28,924 nt of DNA, taken from positions 1-28,924 of IMG/VR virus record IMGVR_UViG_3300005062_000070; one strand, 5' to 3'. The position numbers were made by a program, and so were the translations under genes. Shown here in pieces: positions 19,894-27,577 of this stretch. This DNA is from a virus. Every line of letters starts with the position of its first letter. Position 1 is the first letter of the stretch. The notes beneath the pieces were generated by a model, which had not been told where the DNA came from, did no database searches, and saw only the letters and a list, made by a program, of their open reading frames with translations.

Positions 19894-20322
19894 CTAAACC
19901 AAACCCTTTATAAATGAAATTATTTTACTTAAAATTCCCTTCTTGCTCAAATACTTATACAAAACATAAAGCAAGGCCGCAATGATGATTAACCTAAAAC
20001 TCATGATCTGCCAGCTCTGCCATTTTGTAAGCTTATTTACTTCCTTTGTTTCGACAACCGGATACGGCACCTCCTTTTCAGTCTCTATTTTAACCGTGTC
20101 CGTTTTCAGGACGTCCCGGTTTTTATAGATGTATTTGTACTTTTCAATAAACACCGTATCCCCTTTGTCCCGGATATACACACTGTCCCTTTGAATGAGC
20201 GTGTCAACCTTCAATACTTCCCGGTCCTTGTATTCCGTCCAGGTGCTGTTTACCGGAACATACTTTGTCGTCTTGCACCCTGCAAGGACAATAATCAGTA
20301 ATATGATGAAAATATTTTTCAT
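19894..20322 (-). CDS. u-spanin-like lipoprotein
   Basis: 142 residues. N-terminal lipoprotein signal with lipobox LAGC (Cys16), a periplasmic charged central region with repeats of the type EVLKVDTLIQRDSVY / DVLKTDTVKIE, and a transmembrane segment near the C-terminus (FRLIIIAALLYVLYKYL, about 109-125) followed by a short basic tail. An outer-membrane lipid at one end and an inner-membrane anchor at the other is the defining topology of unimolecular spanins, which fuse the two membranes at the last lysis step. Downstream of the endolysin in the same operon, which agrees. No homology search was possible. Confidence 0.78.
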   Translation of the reverse strand: MKNIFIILLIIVLAGCKTTKYVPVNSTWTEYKDREVLKVDTLIQRDSVYIRDKGDTVFIEKYKYIYKNRDVLKTDTVKIETEKEVPYPVVETKEVNKLTKWQSWQIMSFRLIIIAALLYVLYKYLSKKGILSKIISFIKGLV

Positions 20323-20323
20323 G

Positions 20324-20527
20324 TTAGTTGAATTTTTTTGTCTCGCTTAACTCTTCTTCGTAGTAATAAAGAGATGATATACCTGCCCCAAACGATACCA
20401 TGTACATGATGCTTCGTTCACGGCGACAGTATTTCCAATCAATCACAATACCAGGGTCAGATTCCGGGGTCGTAAAATAAACGGTCTGGCCGATGTCGAA
20501 TCGTGGTGTGATGGTTATTGGTTTCAT
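20324..20527 (-). CDS. Small unknown protein in lysis operon
   Basis: 67 residues, starts MKPITITPRFDIGQTVYFTTPESDPGIVIDW; strand-rich like small SH3-type barrels (IGQTVYF, PGIVIDWKYCRR, YMVSFG, SSLYYYEEEL). Overlaps the endolysin stop by 4 bp and ends just before the spanin start, so it is inside the lysis operon. Its role is unknown. Confidence 0.7.
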   Translation of the reverse strand: MKPITITPRFDIGQTVYFTTPESDPGIVIDWKYCRRERSIMYMVSFGAGISSLYYYEEELSETKKFN

Positions 20528-21042
20528 TGTATGTAGTCAGCGATTATATAGATTGATCGTTTGTTTCGGATCTTCTTATATACTCCATCACCTTCCCGGC
20601 CTCCGGATCCGTCTGTATTTCCCTCGATCGTTTCGTAGCTAAACCGGCTTTCCCCAGTGATCAGCCCAACATGAGCTACCCGGCGTTTGGATTCAAAGTA
20701 TAGTCCGAAGACCTGGCCGGGTTTCGCTTTAAATTCCTGAAGCGTTGGCTTGTTTTTTTTGTAGACAACATTGTATCTGAACCAGTCCGGACACCAGGCG
20801 CTTTGAGGATTATCAATTCCGGCCTGATCGTGGCACCAAGTGACGAATGCAGCACACCAGGCATAACCTTTTCCTAGCTTCACAGATCGTAAATATTGTT
20901 CAACCTCCGGTCCGTCGTTATTTCCTGTCTGCTCCCGGACCCCGACCTGAGACTCTGCCACCTGAACCAGCCGGCCTCTTAACCCGGCTGCCGGTAAATC
21001 AAGGTACAGGAAAACCAATAATATTAAAGCCAGTATCTTCAT
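20524..21042 (-). CDS. Exported CHAP/NlpC-type endolysin
   Basis: 172 residues from ATG 21042 (MKILALILLVFLYLDLPAAG), chosen because it begins a signal peptide; a longer frame from 21117 adds an odd Cys/Gly-rich leader inside the holin gene. Papain-like cysteine-peptidase motifs: C63 (GYAWCAAFVTWC), H124 (RVAHVGLI) and N142 (IEGNTDG), the Cys-His-Asn set of phage CHAP peptidoglycan hydrolases. It should cut the cell-wall peptide or amide bond. The Sec signal would let it reach the periplasm without a holin pore, with the holin setting timing. Overlaps the upstream gene by 4 bp. Confidence 0.88.
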   Translation of the reverse strand: MKILALILLVFLYLDLPAAGLRGRLVQVAESQVGVREQTGNNDGPEVEQYLRSVKLGKGYAWCAAFVTWCHDQAGIDNPQSAWCPDWFRYNVVYKKNKPTLQEFKAKPGQVFGLYFESKRRVAHVGLITGESRFSYETIEGNTDGSGGREGDGVYKKIRNKRSIYIIADYIQ

Positions 21043-21392
21043 AGCGAAAAGGCTAATAGTCCGGATAACACAGCGAAAATGGCAACCCAAAACAGGCTTA
21101 CTTTGACCTTTTCCCATTCAGTAATTGACTGCACTCCGCCTTCTGTTTCATCGTCCAGTTTATCCCATGACTGTGGGCGAGTCTTTTTAATCCACAAGAA
21201 TGCTGCGCCGAGGATGATGCAGGATCCAAGGACACCGAAAGGTATTTTCTGAAAGTATCCTACTGGATAAGTTTCTGTACCAGCAAACCGGCTAAGAATC
21301 CAGAATGCGAACCACACCAGTGCGGCCATAATGGCGATGTAAAACATCACCTGCTTTTTACTCCATTTAAAAAATCTTTTTATTGCTTTCAT
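21039..21392 (-). CDS. Holin candidate, three membrane segments
   Basis: 117 residues. Hydrophobic segments: about 15-35 (VMFYIAIMAALVWFAFWIL), 51-67 (FGVLGSCIILGAAFLWI) and 98-116 (VSLFWVAIFAVLSGLLAF), with charged loops and a basic N-terminus (MKAIKRFFKWSKK). Size and topology fit a class I holin, and it directly precedes the endolysin (4-bp overlap). Holins are recognised by context, so this is a strong candidate but not proven. Confidence 0.7.
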   Translation of the reverse strand: MKAIKRFFKWSKKQVMFYIAIMAALVWFAFWILSRFAGTETYPVGYFQKIPFGVLGSCIILGAAFLWIKKTRPQSWDKLDDETEGGVQSITEWEKVKVSLFWVAIFAVLSGLLAFSL

Positions 21393-21395
21393 ATA

Positions 21396-21668
21396 TTAAT
21401 TATTTAATACTTTGTCTTGCATTTTTTCAATCTTCCTGTTCATCTCAATCAGCTGATCTTTAACCTGCTGAATTGTGATTTCATACACGGTTCGATCTGC
21501 CTTATCTGCTTTTAGATCCTGAATCTCTTTTGAATGTTGTGAGAGCTCATTTTGTGTGTTGAAATAAAATGGGATTGTCGCGATGACTACAATCACAAGC
21601 AGACTTCCACCGGCAGTCCATAAAGTCTTTTGTAATTTTTTCAGAAAATCATTCTCCTGTTCGCTCAT
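21396..21668 (-). CDS. Membrane-anchored coiled-coil protein, XhlA-like
   Basis: 90 residues: a short acidic N-terminus, one transmembrane segment (WTAGGSLLVIVVIATIPFYF, about 17-36) and a long coiled coil (ELSQHSKEIQDLKADKADRTVYEITIQQVKDQLIEMNRKIEKMQDKV). The layout mirrors hemolysin XhlA-type phage proteins, which assist holins in host lysis. First gene of the lysis operon, 3 bp before the holin candidate; a hairpin terminator sits just upstream. Confidence 0.72.
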   Translation of the reverse strand: MSEQENDFLKKLQKTLWTAGGSLLVIVVIATIPFYFNTQNELSQHSKEIQDLKADKADRTVYEITIQQVKDQLIEMNRKIEKMQDKVLNN

Positions 21669-21682
21669 ATTGTTCTTTTTTT

Positions 21683-21715
21683 AAAAAACCGGCGCAATCA
21701 CGGAGACTGCACCGG
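21683..21715 (-). terminator. Leftward terminator ahead of the lysis cassette
   Basis: On the minus strand CCGGTGCA (21708-21715) pairs with TGCGCCGG (21689-21696), with one T/C mismatch, followed by T6 (21683-21688). It lies 15 bp upstream of the start at 21668, so leftward transcripts from the tail genes would stop before the lysis genes unless antiterminated. Confidence 0.68.
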
Positions 21716-21797
21716 AAAATCAAATCAATAATAAATCACAGTCTCAGATTAAAATATAAATTGATTGAAAAATTATCTTTTTGGAGCACTTTTATTC

Positions 21798-21828
21798 TTT
21801 TTTATGTATTTTACGTTCTGTACATTTG
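21798..21828 (+). promoter_or_regulatory. Promoter of the lone lipoprotein gene
   Basis: TACATTTG at 21821-21828 is a full match to the Bacteroidetes -7 box TAnnTTTG; the -33 region (21798-21803) is T-rich with no perfect TTTG. The start codon is 17 bp downstream. No TACCG-N8-CGGTA operator is present, so it need not be repressed in lysogens. Confidence 0.6.
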
Positions 21829-21845
21829 TTAGAAAAATCACAGCT

Positions 21846-22727
21846 ATGAAAAAACTAATCTTACTTTTATTGATCGCTGTATCTTTTTCCTGTTCTGATA
21901 GTTCGTCAGTTACAGATGAACTGACGATTAACGGGAAACTGCTGACAAAGGCAGAGATGGATATTTACGCACAGACCGGGTGTATCGCGGAAGACCCCGA
22001 ACTTATCGAGGACATGACCCTTTTTACTGATACAACAACAAATTACCGGTACCTCTACGGATCGAAAAAAGACACAATCAATAACATTACAAGCTTTTGG
22101 GTATCAAAATTTGAGGCAAACGGAGACTGTATTTATGATCTTGTGAAGGAAAATACCGTCAATACCTATGCCGGAGGCCTTGCGGTTCTGTCTGACGGGA
22201 ACTTAGTAGTTTCTGATGTTTATATGAGGGTTGATTATCCGGAGCTGATCTATGAAACGATCCCTACTGTAATCTCGCAGGCCGGGTCGATAACAGGGAC
22301 TACTGACGTTCCGGACGGGTATATTTATACGGATGTTAGTGTGTTCGATGACTTTTTCTTTTGTACAATAAATAAACAGGAATTGCAGAATAATCCGTTC
22401 GTAATAGAATATGCCGCTCAAATACGTAATAATGGAACTCTTTTAAAAAAAGACGGTTATTTAAATTTTCCAAATGATTATGCTATCTGGAATGATGAAG
22501 ATTATTATGTCGAAATAACAGATAAATTAATAAAAAAATGGAGCGTAAATCCCATTCCTGGCAAAATTTGGGATCATGCTATATCCCTTCCATCATTCTA
22601 TCAATGCGATATAAACGCTTCATTTAAAGGTGATGAAGTTACTGTGAATTATAGCCTATTATTCGAAGACGGAGACAAGAAAACGTATACTTACAGGATA
22701 TCATATATTTCAGGATTTTTGCTGTAA
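21846..22727 (+). CDS. Lipoprotein, candidate lysogenic-conversion (moron) gene
   Basis: 293 residues from ATG 21846 (MKKLILLLLIAVSFSC), chosen because it starts a lipoprotein signal with lipobox SFSC (Cys16); an upstream in-frame ATG at 21765 only adds a second hydrophobic leader. The mature part is strand rich (TNYRYLYGSKKDTINNITSFWVSKFEANGDCIYD; GGLAVLSDGNLVVSDVYM), resembling beta-propeller or cell-surface lipoproteins of Bacteroidetes, but no family is recognised. It is on the opposite strand to the tail and lysis genes around it, has its own promoter, and its 3' end overlaps the tail accessory gene by 18 bp. This isolated arrangement is typical of genes expressed from the prophage to alter the host surface, an inference here. 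Confidence 0.8.
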   Translation: MKKLILLLLIAVSFSCSDSSSVTDELTINGKLLTKAEMDIYAQTGCIAEDPELIEDMTLFTDTTTNYRYLYGSKKDTINNITSFWVSKFEANGDCIYDLVKENTVNTYAGGLAVLSDGNLVVSDVYMRVDYPELIYETIPTVISQAGSITGTTDVPDGYIYTDVSVFDDFFFCTINKQELQNNPFVIEYAAQIRNNGTLLKKDGYLNFPNDYAIWNDEDYYVEITDKLIKKWSVNPIPGKIWDHAISLPSFYQCDINASFKGDEVTVNYSLLFEDGDKKTYTYRISYISGFLL

Positions 22728-23177
22728 TAAAGATTCAAGTCTATTGATTTTGTCTCTAACTTCCTGCCTTTCATTGTGCAGGGATTCAATTTCATAAGGC
22801 GTAGTTTCACCTATTAAACTCGCTTCATAGCTTTTAATTATTTTGTAATCAGAGTCAGCCAACTGCTTTTTAAGGATATCTATATTTCTTTCAATTTTTG
22901 AAAAATCAAGTGTTTTTTCATACCTATAGCCGATCTTGTAGCCAAAATCATAAGGGAATGCCCGAACCCGGTAATTTTCTTCGCACTGTTGTATTTTAGA
23001 TTCATCTATTTCGTCAATTGGTTTCCACCCCTTTGCTGTTAGCTCCTTGATTTGCTGTTCAACGGTAGTAGTCCGTTCATGTATTTTACCATCATCACCC
23101 GCATAGGGTTCAATTTTTTCCCTAATTAATACCGACATTGGGCGGCCATCTTCATCAATATATCCGTATTCTATCAT
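22710..23177 (-). CDS. Small tail-fibre accessory protein, unknown
   Basis: 155 residues, starts MIEYGYIDEDGRPMSVLIREKIEPYAGDDGK, followed by EQQIKELTAKGWKPIDEIDESKI and a C-terminal coiled-coil region (FSKIERNIDILKKQLADSDYKI; HNERQEVRDKINRLESLLQQK). Located 16 bp after the fibre gene on the same strand, where tail-fibre chaperones or capping proteins often sit. No membrane segment, no enzyme motif. Function is a guess from position. Confidence 0.72.
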   Translation of the reverse strand: MIEYGYIDEDGRPMSVLIREKIEPYAGDDGKIHERTTTVEQQIKELTAKGWKPIDEIDESKIQQCEENYRVRAFPYDFGYKIGYRYEKTLDFSKIERNIDILKKQLADSDYKIIKSYEASLIGETTPYEIESLHNERQEVRDKINRLESLLQQKS

Positions 23178-23193
23178 AATTCATATTTTTATT

Positions 23194-26100
23194 TTATCTT
23201 TCCCATCTACTTGCCAACCAATAAGAACCATCATATTCAAGCATCCAAACCCAGTTTAGATTTTCCATCTCGAATGAATCAACATTCCCAGTTCCTTTTT
23301 TAATCCATGATGCAAAATCATTAACATATAGACGACCACCGTCCCCGGATCTTCTGAAATAATATCTTTTACCCGGAACGCGACCATTATTTGCAGTTGT
23401 CGGAAGATACACATTGCAAGTACTAGTTCCGATGTAATTGATATACTCATAATCGAAACCGCCAAGAGATTCGAGGTTTAATGATGTAGCTGTAGTTCTT
23501 AAAATAGGTCCGCACATTTGGCCATTTACCCGGCCATAAAAAGTTATACTTTCACCAGCACGGGCGTGATGATTTTGATTGCCATAGCCAGTAAAGACAT
23601 TTCCTTCTCCGTAAGTGTTTGCGAGAGCGTAAATCCCTTCTCCACCAGATCCGTATGTAGTGATTGACAAAGCCCGAGAGCCGTCTGCACGCATTGCCAT
23701 TAATGTGGAACTTGCGTCATTTATTCGAAGGAATTTTGTTCCTGAATAATACACCTCCAAAATCGCATCTGACAACTTCATCGTCGGATTACCAAATGAA
23801 TCACCATCCTTGTACAACTCTATAGCATTGATAGGGGTTATAGAGTCTCCGTTAACGTCTCTCGCCCTGTTTATTTCTATCCTTTTCCCTGATGGAGCTG
23901 TGTACAAGTACTTAACCCCCAAATTCTCAATGTACGCCAACTCAGCAAACAACAGCTGCGTAGCTACACTCTCAAAGCTTGCTCCAAAGCTGTTCCATTT
24001 TGCTGTATTTGTGGGAACTACTCCGCTGAACGTTCCTGCATCCGTTCTCGCTACATAATAAGAGCTACTATACTTAACGACGTCAACCCTTTGTGAGTTT
24101 CCATAATAGGTTTTCCCGCTATCGTAATTTCCCTGGAAGGCAATAGCCGGTCCAGATGGTCCCTGTGCACCTGTGTTCCCTTGCGGTCCTTGCGCGCCTG
24201 TTGCGCCAGTGGCCCCAGTGGCCCCAGTGGCACCTTGAGGTCCCTGTTCGCCCTTAATCCGGACAGCGGCCGACCAGTTTTCAAGTAATGTAGATCCGTC
24301 ATATGTTTTCTTTGCTTTCGTGAACCACAAGTATTCCAACGCGCCGGTGCTGGGTGGAGTTGTTGACCAGCCGGATGGATTAAGGTCTGTAACCGTCAGT
24401 GCCGGAGCAGAGGAGGTTGAACCGTTCTTTGCATACCGGTATTCAATGAAGGGACCATTTGAGCCATTGCTTCCATCCTCCCCGTCAGAGCCGTCAAAAC
24501 TATACTTAGACCATAATGCAGGAGTAGAAAAAACACTCCATACACCATTGGCTTTAGTACGTTTGCACACCCACTCGTATTGATAGGTTGATGTCACTCC
24601 GCTCATATCATCAGTCCAACCCGAGGGTACATAATCATCAGTCTGTGATGTTCCTGGTGTGGAAGGAACAGAAGATGTTGTCGTTCGCTTGAAGATAAAC
24701 TCAACGCTTTTCCCGTCTACTCCATCTTGTCCATCTTCGCCATCAAAGCTATATTTTGCCCAAACCTTCGGAGTTGAGAAGGCTCCCCAGGTTCCTGTTG
24801 TTCCTGTACGTTTGCTGACAAATTCATATTGCATTGAAGAGGTAACGCCCTGTTGATTGTCCGTCCAGCCAGAGGGAATATAGTCGTCAGTGCCGGATAC
24901 GCTTGTGGGAGTTGTGGGAGTTACACCTGTATTGTTTCGCGTGAAGATGAATTCCACACCAGATCCATCCTCCCCATCATCGCCATTAGTTCCGCCAGCT
25001 GCCTTAACTGTCCAGTATGACCCCTCTACGGGCGTATGACCGGAACCGGGGGTCTCGTTGATGAATTGCCATGTGCTGCCTGAATAAGTTACTTCATCAC
25101 CTTTGTAATAGATATAGGAGGCATTATAAGCCCCCCGGTAAACACCAATAGGTGATTCATCACCGGATTGGGACTGCACCAACGAGCCTTTTATCTTAAC
25201 GTTTTGAAGGGTTGTTGTATCTTCTTCTGAAACGTTGACATCAATTCCTCCAAACTGAATTTGTTCAGAGTCCAGATCAATATAGTTCTCTCCGGAGATG
25301 GATTGAACACGGCCTGTTGTAATTTCCCGGCCATTTATCCAAGTCTTGCCGTAGCCTGTCTTGAAAGTCCGGATCCCTTTGCTGTCAACAGGCAATAAAG
25401 TCCCTACTGGGAAATAGAACGATGTTTCTTGATTGGAGGAAATAATTTCAGTTGTCAGCTCCCATACAGATGTTGCCTGAGCTTTGGAACACTTTGCATA
25501 TAAATAGTAAGCACTCGCAGCTGTAAGCCCTGAAAATGATCCTTCAGCAATAGCCCAATCGAATGATTCTGATCCTGCGATTGTAATGCTTATTTCCAGA
25601 TGCGAAAGCGTGCATGCCGGAGCGTAGAAAGAATTGGCGTCGCCGCCGTTATTTTCCACGAAAGTTGGTGTAGGGGTATGTAATATAAAGTTCCCGGCAC
25701 TGGTCCCGCTCTCGATCAGCAGGGCTGCAATACGCTTAGCTGTGATCAGATCCTGATCGAATTCGTTATCTGCATCAAGAAGATAGTCCCGGAGTGTTTT
25801 CATCGAAGCGGTATTTCTTCTGGCTGACTCGATTGATTGCCGTTTCGTCTTGACAATATTCTGTTTGTTTTTCGCCGTGTCCAGGATCACCCGCTCCGAC
25901 GTGGTGTAAAGGACCGTGTCGGAAATGGTCGCTTTGATCTTGTTAGGGTTGACAAGCGGGTATTCGATCTCCATCACCCGGATAAGTTCATCAATCCCAA
26001 GAGCAGCGTCATAGATAGTCACCAGATCGCCTACCTTCAGGTTGATACTTTGAGCCTTGACATACTTCTGATCGATCTCCAGCTCATAAGTTACCTGCGG

Positions 26101-27240
26101 TACACTGTTTTGATCAAGATATTCCTGTGTGGCTGCTTGTAATTCCGTTTCTGCCGCGTCAATATAACTTTGCGGCATAGAGATGTTGATCAAAGTATAA
26201 GTGTCTCCTGCAACCGGTAAATTAAGGCTGTTGGGAAGGACATACCCGTCGCTTTCCTCAAAAGCATTGAAATAGATTCTTTTGTTTTCATGATCGTATT
26301 TCCATATCTCAAACTGATACCCGGAAAGGTCACCTGACTTGAACACGATCGTGGCCGTCTGGCCAGCAACCAGGTAATCATTAATGTCGAAGTCCAGGCC
26401 TGTATCTTCGACGTATGAAGCGTTCGGGTTGAAATTGCCGTCGCCGTCGTACTCGATGTGTACACCTGAAATAGTCCCGGTCCGCTTTGGATAAATATTC
26501 TCGTCATTAAATACTCCTTCAATGATCCCGTACAGGGCAGTGTTGGCTTCCAGATAGCGGCTCTCGAACACCAGTTTCTTTGCCCTATTCCGGTAGTCAG
26601 ATCCGATGTTTGTCGATCCTCCGAAGCCGTAAACTCGGGTGACAATGTTTTGATCGCTCACCTGTACCCGGGTGAGTTTATATAGACCATTTCCACGGCC
26701 ATATTCGAACCTGTTATTTGTGTCTGTTCCGATGCTTGCCTTCAGGCTTATCGCCTTGCTGTCGATATCGAACTCAAGCTTAAATTCATCAGCCACCTGC
26801 GTTAGTGCCTGACGGCAGGTCGTGTTTGAGAAAGATATTGTTATTTCATCAGCGTCATCAACCGTTCCAATAGTCCAGCCCGAATCAATTTGATTTGCCT
26901 GGTTAACGATCAATGTAATGAAATCAACCGGGGCACCGGTATAATCAAATTCAGAAAGGCCATCATAGAGGAATAATTTGTTGTAGAGGCTATATTCCGG
27001 CCCTTCAAATTCGATCGCATATTTGTAAGTTTTGTTGTTGACCTTTTGTATTTCCGGGAGCCGGTTGATTGAATAATTTACCTCATTCCAGACAACATGG
27101 TCGCCAAGCTGTAAGCCGAGCGGAGCCGGAGCATAGAACTCCGCATTGACTTTGTTGTCAGCCATGAATTTTTTTGAAAAGACCGTGCTTTCGTCAATTT
27201 CAACCGATGCGATTATTGATGTGTTTCGAAGAATGTCCAT
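23194..27240 (-). CDS. Tail hub (Tal-like) fused to a collagen-like receptor-binding fibre
   Basis: 1348 residues. The N-terminal ~390 residues resemble the baseplate hub/tail-associated protein of siphophages (RNTSIIASVEIDE, LQLGDHVVWNEVNYSINRLPEIQK ... LTRVQVSDQNIVTRVYGFGG). Next come a long central part and an aromatic carbohydrate-binding-like unit (GVYRGAYNASYIYYKGDEVTYSGSTW, about 715). Then three related ~83-residue modules (VEFIFxR ... DDYxPSGWTDxxxGVTS ... KYSFDG) separated by short D-G-x linkers, a Gly-x-y collagen-like stretch (GEQGPQGATGATGATGATG), and a C-terminal fold ending GGRLYVNDFASW ... LASRWER. It should bind receptor and initiate infection. 9 bp separate it from the upstream small protein gene. 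Confidence 0.92.
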   Translation of the reverse strand: MDILRNTSIIASVEIDESTVFSKKFMADNKVNAEFYAPAPLGLQLGDHVVWNEVNYSINRLPEIQKVNNKTYKYAIEFEGPEYSLYNKLFLYDGLSEFDYTGAPVDFITLIVNQANQIDSGWTIGTVDDADEITISFSNTTCRQALTQVADEFKLEFDIDSKAISLKASIGTDTNNRFEYGRGNGLYKLTRVQVSDQNIVTRVYGFGGSTNIGSDYRNRAKKLVFESRYLEANTALYGIIEGVFNDENIYPKRTGTISGVHIEYDGDGNFNPNASYVEDTGLDFDINDYLVAGQTATIVFKSGDLSGYQFEIWKYDHENKRIYFNAFEESDGYVLPNSLNLPVAGDTYTLINISMPQSYIDAAETELQAATQEYLDQNSVPQVTYELEIDQKYVKAQSINLKVGDLVTIYDAALGIDELIRVMEIEYPLVNPNKIKATISDTVLYTTSERVILDTAKNKQNIVKTKRQSIESARRNTASMKTLRDYLLDADNEFDQDLITAKRIAALLIESGTSAGNFILHTPTPTFVENNGGDANSFYAPACTLSHLEISITIAGSESFDWAIAEGSFSGLTAASAYYLYAKCSKAQATSVWELTTEIISSNQETSFYFPVGTLLPVDSKGIRTFKTGYGKTWINGREITTGRVQSISGENYIDLDSEQIQFGGIDVNVSEEDTTTLQNVKIKGSLVQSQSGDESPIGVYRGAYNASYIYYKGDEVTYSGSTWQFINETPGSGHTPVEGSYWTVKAAGGTNGDDGEDGSGVEFIFTRNNTGVTPTTPTSVSGTDDYIPSGWTDNQQGVTSSMQYEFVSKRTGTTGTWGAFSTPKVWAKYSFDGEDGQDGVDGKSVEFIFKRTTTSSVPSTPGTSQTDDYVPSGWTDDMSGVTSTYQYEWVCKRTKANGVWSVFSTPALWSKYSFDGSDGEDGSNGSNGPFIEYRYAKNGSTSSAPALTVTDLNPSGWSTTPPSTGALEYLWFTKAKKTYDGSTLLENWSAAVRIKGEQGPQGATGATGATGATGAQGPQGNTGAQGPSGPAIAFQGNYDSGKTYYGNSQRVDVVKYSSSYYVARTDAGTFSGVVPTNTAKWNSFGASFESVATQLLFAELAYIENLGVKYLYTAPSGKRIEINRARDVNGDSITPINAIELYKDGDSFGNPTMKLSDAILEVYYSGTKFLRINDASSTLMAMRADGSRALSITTYGSGGEGIYALANTYGEGNVFTGYGNQNHHARAGESITFYGRVNGQMCGPILRTTATSLNLESLGGFDYEYINYIGTSTCNVYLPTTANNGRVPGKRYYFRRSGDGGRLYVNDFASWIKKGTGNVDSFEMENLNWVWMLEYDGSYWLASRWER
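24206..24232. repeat. Tandem 9-bp repeat in the collagen-like region
   Basis: Unit CCAGTGGCC occurs at 24206-24214, 24215-24223 and with one change at 24224-24232, encoding Gly-Ala-Thr triplets in the fibre. Such repeats change copy number by slippage and can lengthen or shorten the fibre stalk in frame. Confidence 0.75.
24250..24965. repeat. Three ~83-residue modules in the fibre gene
   Basis: In transcription order the modules run about 24965-24716, 24716-24455 and 24455-24250. The first two share DDY(I/V)PSGWTD, GVTS, QYE(F/W)V.KRT, W..FSTP..W.KYSFDG; the third is more divergent. They differ in loop residues, suggesting duplication followed by divergence of receptor-contact surfaces. Confidence 0.7.
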
Positions 27241-27249
27241 GCTGATTAA

Positions 27250-27576
27250 TTAATTTATCCCTTCATTCCTGCACTTCTGTTTTATCCCCTCTGCGAACTC
27301 GTTGAAAGCGATAAAGTCAGGATCAGAAGGGTTTGTTATTCCTTTTCTTAGTGCCGATTCAGACTCACCGTCAGGGAACTGTTCTTTCAATACCTGATCA
27401 ATGATCCTGTTGTAGGTAGCCGGGTTTTTAACCTTATATTGTTCCTCTGCAAAATGCAATATTTCTGTTTGACCTTCATTTTCAATTTCTTCACTGTACC
27501 TGTCAAAGTTGACTAGGGAATATTCCCCGAGATTCTCGATAAAAACATTACTGGTTATTTGAACTCTCTTTTCCAT
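27250..27576 (-). CDS. Small acidic unknown protein next to reverse transcriptase
   Basis: 108 residues from ATG 27576 (MEKRVQITSNVFIENLGEYSLVNFDRY), one base after the reverse-transcriptase stop (TGACATGG), so it is translationally coupled to it; a start at 27603 would overlap that gene. The protein is acidic, with helices (EEIENEGQTEILHFAEEQYKV; DFIAFNEFAEGIKQKC) and no known motif. It is followed 9 bp later by the tail hub/fibre gene. It is not an obvious Avd (DGR accessory) protein, which is basic and four-helical. It could be a tail chaperone; unknown. Confidence 0.75.
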   Translation of the reverse strand: MEKRVQITSNVFIENLGEYSLVNFDRYSEEIENEGQTEILHFAEEQYKVKNPATYNRIIDQVLKEQFPDGESESALRKGITNPSDPDFIAFNEFAEGIKQKCRNEGIN

Positions 27577-27577
27577 G

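Noticed and set aside
23194-23500. Variable repeat at the fibre 3' end
   Set aside because: No partner template copy could be seen in the window and the codons lack the expected AAC-derived NNC pattern; kept only as an open question.
26190-26645. 151-codon leftward frame inside the fibre gene
   Set aside because: Same-strand alternative frame with Ser/Thr/Arg-rich composition; overlaps a clearly coding region.
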